Below are positions 1 to 9,789 of a DNA stretch of 64,000 nt, in pieces. Positions within the stretch are counted from its first letter, which is position 1. Each line of letters opens with the position of its first letter. The notes under the pieces were generated by a model that was not told the origin of the DNA, ran no database searches, and saw only the letters and a program-made list of their open reading frames with translations. The stretch spans positions 1,674,001 to 1,738,000 of the forward strand of contig CP043547.1 in the NCBI GenBank assembly GCA_009664345.1. The letters run 5' to 3'. This stretch comes from Planctomycetales bacterium 10988. GTDB taxonomy: Bacteria; Planctomycetota; Planctomycetia; Pirellulales; Pb10988. Position numbers and translations under genes: made by a program.

Positions 1-1074
1 GCACCGTTAAAGTGTTGGGAAACCACTTCCCAACTGTCAGATGCGATGCAAACAGAAAAGCCTTTTCGCTTTATGCGTCCTCCAAATTGGTTTCCTCCAC
101 AATTTACCCAGACGAGTTCTCCAAAGCGGATTCAAGAAGGGCTTGATTGGGATCGGCAAAGTTTGTTACCCAAATATAACCAACTCGACAGTGTAGAAGT
201 TTTGCAATCCGTCGGAACTTTTTCAGATCGCGAGTTTCAAGAACTTTTCATTCTAACAAGACAGACGAATGCGGAATCAAATTCTTCTACTTATCTGCAA
301 CCGAGGCGGCTCTTGGATGCGTGGAATGTTCACTATTTCATTGTGCCTGGGAATTGGTCGGAGGAAGACCCGTTGCGTTCTACGGTTGGATTGCGGCATG
401 ACTGGCGTTCGCAAGTTCCATCTGCTGATGAAAAAACGCCACTCGGTTCCCCCACGGCTGAAGTGATTCCTTGGCAAACCTTAGAAAAAGCTAAGCTCTG
501 GGGTGTGCAAATTCTTGAAAATCCTTCTGCATTTGAAAGAGCTTGGCTTGTGCATGAGACCGTTTCGATTCCTCCACGCGATCCTCAAGATCGAAAGACT
601 TTTCGAAAATGGTCTTTGGCGATGCGATTTCCTGCCCAAGATGGCATTGATCTCCAAAGGACTGCCCTGGTAGAGGAGATAGATAACCCTCAACCCGGTA
701 CTTCTAGAAAGCTGAACCCGTCCAATACTTCAGTAAAGCAAGAGGTTTGCAAGGTGGTGGACTATCAGCCCCAAGAAGTGGTGATTGAGGTTGATCTTCA
801 AAAGCCAGGGGTGTTGGTTTTGTCGGATCGTTATAATCCACACTGGCAAGCCGAGGTAGAAGGGGAAGGGAAGCGGTGGTCAGCAACGGTGAAACGTTGC
901 AATCTGTTAATGAAAGGAATCCGTCTACCGGTTGGGAAGTACCACGTCCGTTTCTATTATGGATGGACGGGGTTTTGGAAAGGTTGGGCGATCGCGGGAG
1001 TGAGTTGGCTAGTCGTTATCGGACTCATACTCGTTCGCGGACGGCTTCGATGGCCATCTTTAAGGCATCGGTAA
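1..1074 (+). CDS. Membrane protein C-terminal part, YfhO-like (5' end outside window)
   Basis: The reading frame is open to the first base of the window, so the gene starts upstream and only about the last 357 residues are seen. The C-terminus has a soluble beta-rich region containing SDRYNPHWQAEV, followed by a membrane helix (GWAIAGVSWLVVIGLILV) and a basic tail. This layout is typical of the end of large YfhO/glycosyltransferase-like multi-spanning membrane proteins, in which a periplasmic domain precedes the last helix. The family call is by motif resemblance only. The 3' end overlaps the convergent FHA gene by 50 bp. Confidence 0.6.
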   Translation, partial: APLKCWETTSQLSDAMQTEKPFRFMRPPNWFPPQFTQTSSPKRIQEGLDWDRQSLLPKYNQLDSVEVLQSVGTFSDREFQELFILTRQTNAESNSSTYLQPRRLLDAWNVHYFIVPGNWSEEDPLRSTVGLRHDWRSQVPSADEKTPLGSPTAEVIPWQTLEKAKLWGVQILENPSAFERAWLVHETVSIPPRDPQDRKTFRKWSLAMRFPAQDGIDLQRTALVEEIDNPQPGTSRKLNPSNTSVKQEVCKVVDYQPQEVVIEVDLQKPGVLVLSDRYNPHWQAEVEGEGKRWSATVKRCNLLMKGIRLPVGKYHVRFYYGWTGFWKGWAIAGVSWLVVIGLILVRGRLRWPSLRHR

Positions 1075-1672
1075 TTTCATGCTTTCCAATGCCAGTATGG
1101 GAGGAGCGGTATTCATTGATCGCATCCCAAATGACGTTCATCAGCTCTTCTTCAGAACCAGAGAGTAATCGATGGGCTTCCGGAGCAGGGGCGGGAGCAA
1201 CTTTCGTGGCGGATTCGGCGGCCTTCTGTTCGCGTTCTTTGCGAGCCATCGCCATTGCTTCGCGAATCTGGGCAATCTCGTTATCGGTTGCCAGTCGGGT
1301 GTAGGTAACTTCCGTTGGATCAGAACCATCGGCCAGCAAATCGCGGGCGGAATCGAGCAAATTCCCTTTATCTTCGACATTGTTCTCTAGCTGAACATTA
1401 AATCGGAGCCCCCCGACACTGAGTTCGTCATCATTTTTCAGAAAGCTACCGTTAACGAGTTGCTTTCGATTGACGTAAGTGCCGTTGGAACTGCCGAGAT
1501 CGAAAACCGTTACTTCATTTTGATCCCGAACGATTTCGCAATGCAAACGACTCACACGATTTGAGTTCAGTCGCAAATCACAATGACTTCCACGACCGAT
1601 CACAAATTTCGGTTTGTTGATCGATATTCGTTTCCCGGCAAACTTACCCGAGAGGACCGTTAGATACACCAC
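1025..1672 (-). CDS. FHA-domain protein
   Basis: The N-terminal 95 residues form a forkhead-associated domain, which binds phosphothreonine peptides. The conserved blocks are all visible: GRGS (26-29), SRLH (41-44) and LGSSNGTYVN (59-68). Residues 110-170 are a charged linker with an Ala/Pro-rich stretch. The last 45 residues look helical and resemble no domain I know. There is no signal peptide, so a cytoplasmic role in Ser/Thr-kinase signalling is likely, but the partner kinase is not in this window. The gene converges on and overlaps the upstream membrane-protein gene by 50 bp. Confidence 0.85.
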   Translation of the reverse strand: MVYLTVLSGKFAGKRISINKPKFVIGRGSHCDLRLNSNRVSRLHCEIVRDQNEVTVFDLGSSNGTYVNRKQLVNGSFLKNDDELSVGGLRFNVQLENNVEDKGNLLDSARDLLADGSDPTEVTYTRLATDNEIAQIREAMAMARKEREQKAAESATKVAPAPAPEAHRLLSGSEEELMNVIWDAINEYRSSHTGIGKHEITDALKMAIEAVRERV

Positions 1673-2528
1673 TCACCTCACCATTGACGAACCGAAATCC
1701 TCTGGCAGTCGTCAAGGAAATCATCCCCAAGAGATGACTTCACTAGGAGCCAACGGACAAATCGCACAGGGAACGTGTTCACGAAATCGGGTGATACAAC
1801 AGTGCGAACTGTCCCTAAACTTTTCTATTTTGCAAATTGAAACGGATGAAAATCTTGACAAGAGATTCACCGGGAGAGGTCATTGTTTCTGGAAAAGATC
1901 GATTATGGCCTCCAAAAAACGCCGCCATGAATGTGTCTTTTTCCATCAATTTATTCTACCATACGATCTATCTCCGCTAAGGAAGATTTTACGTCGTCGG
2001 CAGGTTCAGAAAAAAACTTGGACCTCTAGATGGTTGAGGAATGAAGGTTTTTCCCGAGCTTTTTTACGAAAGGCACGTTGATTTCCGGTAAAAAAATTTT
2101 TCCATTTTCTTGCGTATAGAACGCCAAGCGTGGAGAAGAAGGAAGCCAATGGGCCAATCATTAATAGTATAGACACTAGGCAGGCAATCTGGCGACCCCT
2201 AAAGGGGAATCCCCTTAAAATTATCACCATAAATTTCGTGGCTTTTATCGATTTTATGCATCAACTTTCAACTCTACCGGTTCTTTAGCTGAATTCCTCC
2301 GAGCTCTGCGGTGAAAAGAGTTTGTATCTTGAAATGTTTTTGGTTAAAAACACTCCAAGGATCAGGTAGCATTTTGAATATTGATTTGAGTGATCCATAC
2401 GAAACGTGTATCATTTCACTAAGTGAGCCAACGAACAAAATTTTTATCGCCCTTATTTCCATACTTCAAGTGCTTTCGACATTCTCATCACCGCTTGGAT
2501 CGAGCTGCTTACACAAAGGAATACCGCT
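1673..2528. other. Intergenic region, no convincing gene
   Basis: This 856-bp region lies between divergent genes. Open frames of 70-155 codons exist, but none has a plausible start site, domain or composition. At 2196-2216 two mutually exclusive GC-rich hairpins are possible (CCCCT/AGGGG versus AAGGGG/CCCCTT, followed by AAAA). They could be a terminator or attenuator for one strand. Promoters for the FHA gene and the caspase gene presumably lie here, but I cannot place them. Confidence 0.4.
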
Positions 2529-4673
2529 GTGGAGAAAATTCAACGGACGATCTCCCAAATTTGCTGTATCGGAATGCTTTTGATTGGAATGGCTGGTTGG
2601 GCCTCTGCTCAAGAGGAAGGGAAGCAGTATGCCTTGCTCATTGGAATCGACGATTATACTTACATCTCCGACTTAAGTTTTTGTGTGGCGGATATCAAAG
2701 GATTACAGCAACAACTTTTGCAATGCGGATTTGCCGATGAACGTGTCTATCTAATGCATGATCAGGCGGTCGATCGCAAGCGTCAACCTAGTAAGGATAC
2801 CATTGAACGGACACTCAAGGTAATCCTCAGTCTTGCCGGCGAGAAAGATACCATCTTGGTCGCGTTTGCCGGCCATGGATTGCACCTTGGAAACGAGAGC
2901 TACTTTTGCCCGTTAAACGCGGACCCCAGCAATAGGAATTCCTTGCTTTCGGTTCAATGGGTCTATGACGAACTGCTAGAATGTGACGCAGCTCAAAAGC
3001 TGCTCATTGTCGACGCCTGTCGTAATCGAGTGGAAATGCCAGGGCATCGAAGTGTCATTGGAAATAACCCTCGTCAGTTGATGAGTACCTTTCAGAAGCC
3101 CCCGAAAGGAATCATTACCCTAACAAGTTGCGATGTCAATGAATCCGCCATAGAAGATGAGGACCTCGCGCACGGAGTCTTTACGCACTTTTTATTGAAA
3201 GGGTTAGGAGGTCAGGCGGATATTAATCAAGATGGCGAGGTTGGCATTTTAGAATTATTCCTCTTTGTCAATCGGAAAACCAAAGACTACGTAGGCAAGA
3301 ATTTTTTATCGCTTCAACAACCCACCTTGCATGGCACCATCAATGGGGATTTTATCGTTTCCTCTGCTTCTTCAAGTGCTTCTCCCATCATGCCAGTCGA
3401 TACCTCGGCATCGCTCGTCAAACGCGAGTTGGCGGAGGTACAAGCCAGACATGAAAAGAAATCTCACAGCACAGCACTTTCAGAACAACTCGGCACTTAT
3501 GGCGAAGGTCGCTTTGATATCTGGAAGAGCTTGGCCGAGTCGGGCAATCCAGAAGCTCAAACCTTGTTGGGTGCCTGTTTCAAGGTCGGACGATTCATCG
3601 AGAAAGACTTGACTGAAGCAAGAAATTGGTTCCGGAAAGCCGCGGAGCAGAGAGTGGCATTTGCCCAATATTTGCTCGGCACCTATTATCATTCCGAGGA
3701 AGAGCAGGAAGACTACCAAGAGGCTCGAAGGTGGTATCAAGCAGCCGCCCAGCAAAACCTGGCCTTAGCGCAAAATTGTCTTGGACTGTTATATCGAAAG
3801 GGAGATGGCGTCAGTCAGGACTACGAAGAGGCGGTTCGATGGTATCGGCTGGCGGTCCAACAAGAACTTCCTGCCGCTCAATATAATCTGGGGATCGTGT
3901 ACGAGCAGGGGTATGGAGTCGAACAAGATTACGCCGAGGCACTCAAATGGTTTCGACTCTCCGCTGATCAAGAGGATGAATGGGCCCAAATCAGTATTGG
4001 CCATCTATATCGGCAAGGCCACGGGGTCGAGCAAGATTATCAAGAAGCATTCAAGTGGTATCGGCTGGCGTCTGAACAGAACTTCACCGACGGGCAGGTC
4101 AGTCTCGCCTATCTTTACTTAAAAGGACTAGGCGTTGAACAAGATTTTGATCAAGCCCTCCATTATTATCATTTGGCGGCCGAACAGGAGGATAAAACTG
4201 CACAATATAGCCTGGGTAACATGTATGAATCTGGAGAAGGGGTTGAAGAAGATTTGAACGAAGCTGAGAGATGGTATCGACTTTCAGCCGAGCAGGGTTA
4301 TGCAACAGCTCAGGTAGCGTTAGGGAATCTCTATATTTTTGGTTCTGGGGAGGTAATCGAAGCAAACGAAGAAGAGGCAGTGAAGTGGTATCGTATGGCT
4401 GCCGAACAAGGAGATGCTACTGGCCAAAAAAACTTAGGTTATATGTATGAAATGGGGTTTGGAATCGAAGAAAGTTATGAAGAAGCGGCAAGATGGTATC
4501 GTTTAGCTGCCGAGCAAGGAAATGATCGAGCTCAATACTACTTGGGAGAACTCTATAAATCAGGAAATGGAGTAGAAAAAGACCTAGAAGAAGCTCGTAA
4601 ATGGTATCGTTTAGCTGCCGAGCAAGGACATGAGACTGCCGAGGATACCCTAAAAAGATTGGAAGAAAAATGA
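2529..4673 (+). CDS. Secreted caspase-like peptidase (C14) with Sel1 repeats
   Basis: The start is GTG; the first 27 residues form a signal peptide ending WASA. Residues 33-270 are a caspase/metacaspase p20-like domain, with the catalytic His in AGHG (H116) and the catalytic Cys in VDACRN (C164), so the dyad is intact. A calcium-loop-like DINQDGEVGILEL follows near residue 235. From about residue 330 to the end there are ten Sel1-type TPR repeats of roughly 36 residues (consensus A-x-x-WYRLAAEQG...AQ..LG.LY..G.GVEQD) plus a partial one. In this family the Sel1 array usually recruits partner proteins. An exported location is inferred from the signal peptide; the substrate is unknown. It is a single-gene unit with no obvious operon partner. 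Confidence 0.88.
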   Translation: MEKIQRTISQICCIGMLLIGMAGWASAQEEGKQYALLIGIDDYTYISDLSFCVADIKGLQQQLLQCGFADERVYLMHDQAVDRKRQPSKDTIERTLKVILSLAGEKDTILVAFAGHGLHLGNESYFCPLNADPSNRNSLLSVQWVYDELLECDAAQKLLIVDACRNRVEMPGHRSVIGNNPRQLMSTFQKPPKGIITLTSCDVNESAIEDEDLAHGVFTHFLLKGLGGQADINQDGEVGILELFLFVNRKTKDYVGKNFLSLQQPTLHGTINGDFIVSSASSSASPIMPVDTSASLVKRELAEVQARHEKKSHSTALSEQLGTYGEGRFDIWKSLAESGNPEAQTLLGACFKVGRFIEKDLTEARNWFRKAAEQRVAFAQYLLGTYYHSEEEQEDYQEARRWYQAAAQQNLALAQNCLGLLYRKGDGVSQDYEEAVRWYRLAVQQELPAAQYNLGIVYEQGYGVEQDYAEALKWFRLSADQEDEWAQISIGHLYRQGHGVEQDYQEAFKWYRLASEQNFTDGQVSLAYLYLKGLGVEQDFDQALHYYHLAAEQEDKTAQYSLGNMYESGEGVEEDLNEAERWYRLSAEQGYATAQVALGNLYIFGSGEVIEANEEEAVKWYRMAAEQGDATGQKNLGYMYEMGFGIEESYEEAARWYRLAAEQGNDRAQYYLGELYKSGNGVEKDLEEARKWYRLAAEQGHETAEDTLKRLEEK

Positions 4674-4752
4674 TAAGAACAAGAAGTTATCCCTTAAGAG
4701 GTTCATTCAACCGAGCAGCCAAGGGGAGGAGAGGTACACGTCAAAGCGGTCC

Positions 4753-5700
4753 CTAAATTTGAAAATCGAGGGCATGTTCGGCTGGCTCGGTCTCTTCCCC
4801 CCGAATTCGAAGTTTTGGCTTTTCAAGAACGACGGTCGAATTCGGAGAGACGCTCCTCGTGACCCACACACTCGAACCAAGAACCGAATCATGACCAATG
4901 GTCGTTCGCCCGCCGAGAACGGTCGCATTTGCATAAATCACAACCCGGTCTTCAATCGTTGGATGACGTTTTTTGCCGCGAATGATTTGCCCTTCGCCAT
5001 CTTTGGGAAAGCTCAATGCTCCAAGGGTAACCCCTTGGTAAAGTTTGACTTCATCTCCAATATCGCAGGTTTGCCCAACAACCACGCCGGTTCCGTGATC
5101 GATGAAGAAGCTCTTGCCAATCGTCGCCCCAGGGTGAATATCGATCCCTGTGCGGGAGTGTGCCCATTCGGACATCATCCGCGGAATGAACGGAACTTCA
5201 AGTTTATAAAGAAGGTTGGCCAAACGATAAACCGTAATTGCCTCCAAGCCTGGATAGCAAAAGATGACTTCATCCAAGCAAGTCGTGGCCGGATCGCCAT
5301 CGTAGGCGGCTTGGACATCCGTGGCCAAAACAGTTCGAAGCTGTGGAAGTTGTTCCAAGAAGTGAATCGTTTTCGCCTGGGCCAAGGCGTCATAATCTTC
5401 ATCATCACGGCTATCGCATTCATGTTGCAACGCCCGACTGATTTGCGTGGTGAGCTTATCATGGAGCCCATCCACCAAATCTCCGACATGAAAGGTAATG
5501 TTCCCCAAGTGCAGATTTTGTCGTCTGCGATACCCTGGATAAAGGATCTCCCACAAGTCTTCGATGATCTCCACCGTGGCTGAATAGCTCGGCAGCGGAG
5601 AATGATCCAAGTGCTTGAGCGTCTCCATTTCAAAATACGTATCCACAATCCGTTGTGTTAATTGCGGAAGCTGTTCTTTGAGACGCAAATCGGTAGCCAT
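4753..5700 (-). CDS. cysE: Serine O-acetyltransferase
   Basis: This enzyme transfers acetyl from acetyl-CoA to L-serine, giving O-acetylserine for cysteine synthesis. The first 190 residues are the helical SAT domain. The C-terminal left-handed beta-helix shows hexapeptide repeats, with the active-site region [20 protein letters not shown] and the YQGVTLGA turn. The length (315 residues) fits the long EpsC-like SAT group. I chose the ATG at 5700, giving [10 protein letters not shown]. The frame is open for 43 more codons upstream, but those residues do not resemble the family. No O-acetylserine sulfhydrylase gene is nearby. Confidence 0.9.
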   Translation of the reverse strand: MATDLRLKEQLPQLTQRIVDTYFEMETLKHLDHSPLPSYSATVEIIEDLWEILYPGYRRRQNLHLGNITFHVGDLVDGLHDKLTTQISRALQHECDSRDDEDYDALAQAKTIHFLEQLPQLRTVLATDVQAAYDGDPATTCLDEVIFCYPGLEAITVYRLANLLYKLEVPFIPRMMSEWAHSRTGIDIHPGATIGKSFFIDHGTGVVVGQTCDIGDEVKLYQGVTLGALSFPKDGEGQIIRGKKRHPTIEDRVVIYANATVLGGRTTIGHDSVLGSSVWVTRSVSPNSTVVLEKPKLRIRGEETEPAEHALDFQI

Positions 5701-6000
5701 AATGCGATTCCTTGCGGGAACCCATCCGTCGCCCAAGTGGTTTGAGTGACGGTTTCCAGGGGGTTGAAGATACTCTGCCTGAGGGAAAATTGAACGATTC
5801 TCAATACCGTGAGGAAAAGAAAATCTCACCTCATGATAGTTTCAATTATCCTAGGCGCATCAATCGTTAGAATCAATGAAGTAATACTCTCTTCGGATCT
5901 CTGCCCAACTTGAGTTTAATCGAAGATCAAAAGCGGATTTCAGCAGTCGTTGTTGATTGGAACACTCTATATTCTGCGGAAGCCCTCAGTATTCAACTCG
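5701..6000. other. Intergenic region upstream of cysE
   Basis: I see no gene in these 300 bp between two minus-strand genes. The part next to 5700 should contain the cysE promoter, but no clear -35/-10 pair could be assigned. No riboswitch-like structure was recognised. Confidence 0.3.
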
Positions 6001-6240
6001 TTACGGAGGGTCAAAGCCTCCTGGATTCAAGGGATTGCAGCGTAAGATTCTATAGATCCCTTTGAGTGAACCACGGAACGGGCCGTATTTCCGCACTGCG
6101 GCGATGAAGTATTCGCTACAAGAAGGAGTAAAGCGACACCAATGACCGATCAGCGGTCGAATGCCGGCTTGATACATACGCACGAGGCTGATCAAAAAGA
6201 CCACCAAAGCGAATTTGAATTTCTCCCAAAGCCATTTCAT
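6001..6240 (-). CDS. yidD: Membrane protein insertion efficiency factor YidD
   Basis: YidD is a small membrane-associated protein that assists YidC-dependent membrane protein insertion. The 79 residues show the family signature: an N-terminal hydrophobic/amphipathic segment, [10 protein letters not shown] (around 35-44), the A-x-x-x-YG-x-x-x-G segment, R-x-x-RC-x-P and the terminal GG-x-DP. The start overlaps the rnpA stop by 4 bp (ATGA type), which supports translational coupling. No yidC gene follows; the next gene downstream is cysE. Confidence 0.93.
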   Translation of the reverse strand: MKWLWEKFKFALVVFLISLVRMYQAGIRPLIGHWCRFTPSCSEYFIAAVRKYGPFRGSLKGIYRILRCNPLNPGGFDPP

Positions 6241-6683
6241 CCGTTTCGCTTCTCCAGACGACGCTTCCCACGCCAGGCATGTTTCTTTAAACCTGCTCGA
6301 ATTTTCTCCAGGGACACACTCTCTGGTTGCAACGGCACGACGACAAAATCAAACCCTTTTGGTAGCTCATGTTGTTCAAGTCGAAAGGCTTCACGGAAGA
6401 GTCGCTTCCAACGGTTTCGCTGCACGGCTTTTCCAACCTTTCTCTTTGAAACAGACAAGCCTAACCGGGATTTGGGTTCGCCATTGGCTTTGACATAGGT
6501 CAGAAAAGCCCCAGCCGAGAAGGAACACCGATTGGCAAAGACTTCTCGGAAGGTAGCCCCTTGCAAAATCCGTTGATCCGGCCGAAAAGTCAGCCGCTTG
6601 ATTCGACATATTCTCGAATTCGTAGCGGAGCTTTCATCGTTGCTTTTTGAGTTTTCGCTCTTGGGCGGAGAGGGGTTGTTCAT
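6237..6683 (-). CDS. rnpA: Ribonuclease P protein component
   Basis: RnpA is the protein subunit of RNase P, which matures tRNA 5' ends. The core is recognisable: [20 protein letters not shown], then [29 protein letters not shown] with the RNR signature, and the final FVVVP segment. The ATG at 6683 ([11 protein letters not shown]) gives 148 residues, including a 30-residue low-complexity lead. The frame stays open for 30 codons upstream, but those overlap the previous gene. The first 50 bp overlap the end of the small membrane-protein gene. The usual upstream neighbour rpmH is absent. Confidence 0.93.
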   Translation of the reverse strand: MNNPSPPKSENSKSNDESSATNSRICRIKRLTFRPDQRILQGATFREVFANRCSFSAGAFLTYVKANGEPKSRLGLSVSKRKVGKAVQRNRWKRLFREAFRLEQHELPKGFDFVVVPLQPESVSLEKIRAGLKKHAWRGKRRLEKRNG

Positions 6684-6864
6684 ACCAGCGGTCTTCGGAA
6701 AAGTGCGTAGAGTCCGTTTTTTGAGAGCGATGAAACTTACGGCGAAAAAAGCGAAGCATCGTGAATATCCCAAGAATCACGACGAAGCCCACCAAGACAG
6801 CGGTCAACAAGAGAAACAAATGCGAGATCGAGTAGGGGGCGGAAAGGCTCGAATTTGTCTCCAT
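6634..6864 (-). CDS. Small single-pass membrane protein
   Basis: This predicted 76-residue protein has one clear membrane helix (about residues 15-38, LFLLLTAVLVGFVVILGIFTML) followed by a basic, Arg/Lys-rich cytoplasmic tail. It overlaps the 5' end of rnpA by 50 bp and lies 41 bp downstream of the dnaJ-like gene. That fits one transcription unit in the order dnaJ-like, this gene, rnpA, yidD. I do not recognise a family. It is supported by the hydrophobicity pattern and the tight packing, not by homology. Confidence 0.6.
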   Translation of the reverse strand: METNSSLSAPYSISHLFLLLTAVLVGFVVILGIFTMLRFFRRKFHRSQKTDSTHFSEDRWYEQPLSAQERKLKKQR

Positions 6865-6905
6865 TGTTCAACTCCCGACATCGAACTCTAAACTCTGTGA
6901 TCGAT

Positions 6906-7916
6906 TTACCAAAACAGGTCCTTGCGAGGTTGCAGGGGATATTTCGCATCCCAATCTTCCAAGAACCGTCGATCTTCCGCGGTCAACTCATCCGGCAGTT
7001 TAATGACAAGTTCCGCATAGAGGTCCCCTTTGGACTTTGTCTTGGAGTCCGGTGCTCCTTGGCTGCGGATACGTAACTTCGTCCCGCCAGAGGAACCTTT
7101 CGGAATACGAAGCGTCACCGTGCCTTCCGGAGTTGGCACATCAATGCGACTCCCTAAAGCCGCCTCCGCCAACGTCACCGGGACTTTTACATACAAATCA
7201 TTCCCTTTTCGAGTGAAATGCGTATGCGGTCGTACTTGGACGGTCAAGAAGATATCACCCGGCGAACCATTTCCAGTGCCGGGATTTCCTTGCCCGCGAA
7301 GACGAATCTTCTCCCCATTTTTAATCCCAGCCGGAATCTTTACCGTCAAGGTTTCGGAAGTTCCATCAGGACGTTGCAAAGAAAATTGTACTTGGCCGCC
7401 GACGATCGAGGTTGCAAAGTCGATGGTTGCTTCGGTCCGCAAATCACTTCCGCGACGGCTTGTTGTTCCTGCCCAAGTGCTTGAACCTCGGCCCGCTCCG
7501 CCGGAGCGTCCCCCTCCGCCACCTCGCATTTGTTCGAAGATATCGCCGAATGGACTGCCTCCGCCTCCACCACCGCCGCCTCCGAAGAGGTCCTCGAAGT
7601 TAAAATCATATTGCCCATATTGCGGACCGGCTCCGCCTGAGTAGCTCCGACCACTGTAACTCCCGGCTCCTCCGGTAGGTCCGCCTGCCTGATAGCGTTC
7701 GAAATCCGGACCTAATTGATCGTAGAGTTTCCGCTTCTCCGGGTCTTTGAGCACATCGTAAGCGGTCTGCAATTGTTGAAATTTTTGCTTCGCGGATTTG
7801 TCATCGGGATTTTTATCGGGATGATATTTCGCGGCAAGCTTGCGGTAGGCTTTGTTGATTTCCGCGTCACTTGCTCCGCGAGACAATCCGAGTAATTGAT
7901 AATAATCTTCAGGCAT
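6906..7916 (-). CDS. DnaJ/CbpA-type co-chaperone without zinc finger
   Basis: The N-terminal J-domain (residues 4-70) contains the HPD motif (32-34) needed to stimulate DnaK ATPase. Residues 90-150 are a Gly-rich linker. After that come two beta-sandwich substrate-binding domains typical of DnaJ C-termini ([20 protein letters not shown] and [18 protein letters not shown]). The cysteine-rich zinc domain of DnaJ is missing, so this is class B, CbpA-like. The start is the ATG at 7916 (MPEDYYQLL); a further 18 in-frame codons upstream do not look like family sequence. It heads the cluster containing rnpA and yidD. Confidence 0.9.
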   Translation of the reverse strand: MPEDYYQLLGLSRGASDAEINKAYRKLAAKYHPDKNPDDKSAKQKFQQLQTAYDVLKDPEKRKLYDQLGPDFERYQAGGPTGGAGSYSGRSYSGGAGPQYGQYDFNFEDLFGGGGGGGGGSPFGDIFEQMRGGGGGRSGGAGRGSSTWAGTTSRRGSDLRTEATIDFATSIVGGQVQFSLQRPDGTSETLTVKIPAGIKNGEKIRLRGQGNPGTGNGSPGDIFLTVQVRPHTHFTRKGNDLYVKVPVTLAEAALGSRIDVPTPEGTVTLRIPKGSSGGTKLRIRSQGAPDSKTKSKGDLYAELVIKLPDELTAEDRRFLEDWDAKYPLQPRKDLFW

Positions 7917-8296
7917 GCTCCCACATAGCTCCTTGGGGGAGATGAAAACAACGTTAACTTCTAATCGCAATCACATTCCATGATTGTGCAATCGACAGAT
8001 CGACAGGGTTCTCCCGACTTCATCACTTCCTTATTATAGAGACGGATCGAAAGGGAGTAACCACGGAAGCGAGACAAACTTCCCTATCCCCAACTTTTTC
8101 TTGGAAAAGTAGAAGGCAGGACTTCTTTGATCTTCTGAAGAAAGTTCTTTGGTAGGTGGCGTACCTCTTCGTCATCCCAGAAAGATGAAGTATTGTAGTG
8201 CAAACGGCTTCCAGAAGGCAAGTTAAGACGGTTGGGAAAAATCGGAAAAGGGATAAGGCTCCCTTCGAATGGAACCGAATTCGATTGTAAAAAGGA
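7917..8296. other. Divergent intergenic region
   Basis: These 380 bp separate the minus-strand dnaJ-like gene from the plus-strand SDR gene. Both promoters should lie here. A 124-codon minus-strand frame covers part of it and runs into the SDR gene, but it has no recognisable features and I do not accept it as a gene. Nothing else was seen. Confidence 0.3.
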
Positions 8297-9103
8297 ATGG
8301 AAATGTCAAAACTTGTCAGACGCGTTGCTTTTGTCACCGGAGGCGAAAGCGGCATCGGTCGAGCAACGGCCTTGCGATTAGCCAAAGAAGGGGCCAAGGT
8401 CTTTGTCGCCGATTTTCGCCAGCAGGAATCGAATCGCCGCTTGTTCCAAGAATATGGAATCGAATCGCTCCCATGCGATGTGCGTCAGGAATCCGAAGTC
8501 CAACAATGCTTCAAAATCATCGACGAATTCGGTCAGAGACTTCACATCCTGATTAACAATGCCGGAGTCGATCAGTCGAAGTTACTCCCCGACATCACCG
8601 AAGAAGAGTGGGATCGGGCCTTTGATACGAATCTCAAAGCGGCCTTCTTCACCTGTAAATATGCGATTCCGAGAATGCAGCAAGCGGGCGGAGGGGCGAT
8701 CGTCAATACTTCGAGCAACGCCGGGATTCTTCCTCGTTCGCATGATCCGGTCTATTCAACCAGCAAAGGGGCCTTGCTGGCGTTTACCAAAAGCCTGGCC
8801 CTTTGCCATAGCATTGATGGAATCCGAGTGAATGCCGTTTGTCCGGGTCCGGTCGAGCAAACGGGCCTGATGGAAGATAACTTTGCCCAAGTCGAAAACC
8901 GTGAGGAGGCCGCCAAGCGGATCATTGCGGCCAGCCCTTTGGCACGAGCCTTTCAGCGGATGATTACTCCCGAAGAAGTCGCCGAGGCAATTCTTTATCT
9001 TGTTAGCAACGAAGCGAAGATGGTTACGGGGACGGTTTTGGCCATTGATGGGGGAAAATCTCTGGGGGTTCCTCCCGGCTGGCGACCACCAGAACCGCTA
9101 TAA
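8297..9103 (+). CDS. Short-chain dehydrogenase/reductase
   Basis: This is a classical SDR oxidoreductase of 268 residues. The Rossmann cofactor loop is TGGESGIG (14-21), NNAG is at 87-90, and the catalytic Ser (139/140), Tyr153 and Lys157 (YSTSK) are all present. The PG motif after the last core strand (CPGPV) and the substrate-lid region are also visible. The acid at the end of beta-2 (ADF) hints at NAD preference; this is inference. An AAGGA-like ribosome site precedes the ATG at 8297; ATG 8303 is an alternative. The substrate cannot be told from sequence. Confidence 0.88.
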   Translation: MEMSKLVRRVAFVTGGESGIGRATALRLAKEGAKVFVADFRQQESNRRLFQEYGIESLPCDVRQESEVQQCFKIIDEFGQRLHILINNAGVDQSKLLPDITEEEWDRAFDTNLKAAFFTCKYAIPRMQQAGGGAIVNTSSNAGILPRSHDPVYSTSKGALLAFTKSLALCHSIDGIRVNAVCPGPVEQTGLMEDNFAQVENREEAAKRIIAASPLARAFQRMITPEEVAEAILYLVSNEAKMVTGTVLAIDGGKSLGVPPGWRPPEPL

Positions 9104-9126
9104 CACAGTCACATTTTACTTATTGC

Positions 9127-9567
9127 TTATGTTGCCAAATCCTCATCCGCATCCCCATGTGGATTGATAGGAAAGCTGACGAGCACTTCTTGCGGAACCC
9201 GGCACGGCTTTCCCGAATCAAGCTCGACGAAACACCATTCGGTCGATGCAGAAAGAAGTTGTCGATTTGAATCTCGATGAAAGATCTCATAACGCCGCAA
9301 GCAACGCATAGGGCGAGCCGACTCAATCCAAGTACGAATCAAGAGCGGATCGTTTTCAAAGGCCGGCCAGAGATAACGGATTTCATGCTTCCGCACCACC
9401 CAGGCCTTTCCTAAACGCCGGTAATCCGCGAAGCTCCAGCCGTTTGCAGCCGAATGCCCATCCGCCGCCCAGAGCATCCACCGCAAATACACAGTGTTAT
9501 CGACGTGCTGATAGTCGTTGATTTCTTCAGGAGTAACCTGATGTTGAAACTCAAATCTGGCAATCAA
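9127..9567 (-). CDS. Acyl-CoA thioesterase, 4-hydroxybenzoyl-CoA/YbgC type
   Basis: This is a hot-dog fold thioesterase. The characteristic start RFEFQHQVTPEEINDYQHVDNTVYLRWM includes the region around the catalytic acid and the N-T-x-YLRW helix cap. The matching C-terminal strand is LSASTEWCFVELDSGKPCRVPQEV. The frame is open back to a TTG at 9666 (179 residues), but those residues are unlike the family. The TTG at 9567, with GAGGCGG just upstream, gives 147 residues, the usual length. It hydrolyses acyl-CoA thioesters in the cytoplasm; the exact substrate is unknown. Confidence 0.78.
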   Translation of the reverse strand: MIARFEFQHQVTPEEINDYQHVDNTVYLRWMLWAADGHSAANGWSFADYRRLGKAWVVRKHEIRYLWPAFENDPLLIRTWIESARPMRCLRRYEIFHRDSNRQLLSASTEWCFVELDSGKPCRVPQEVLVSFPINPHGDADEDLAT

Positions 9568-9745
9568 AATCCGCCTCAATCCCTTGGAATCGGAACAAAC
9601 CCGCACAGGTCGAACGCAACCTTTTACCCGAACCTGGCATTTCTCAAATGCCTCCAGTAATCGCAATTATAGGCGGAAAGATCGGTTCTGTCGTGAACCT
9701 CCGCTTATGGAAATTGTCTCTTTTTTGGAAGGCCGAGCGAAACCC

Positions 9746-9774
9746 TTGTCAATATTTCAGGAGTCTTCTATATT
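9746..9774 (+). promoter_or_regulatory. Promoter of tRNA-Leu
   Basis: TTGTCA and TATATT are separated by exactly 17 bp. The -10 box ends 15 bp before the tRNA, close to a sigma-70 consensus promoter. Confidence 0.7.
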
Positions 9775-9789
9775 AGGAGCTTCACCGCA

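Noticed and set aside
1614-2081. 155-codon plus-strand frame in the intergenic region
   Set aside because: No ribosome site, low-complexity basic sequence without any domain, and overlap with the FHA gene start.
8023-8397. 124-codon minus-strand frame between dnaJ-like and SDR genes
   Set aside because: It overlaps the SDR start and shows no domain or ribosome site.
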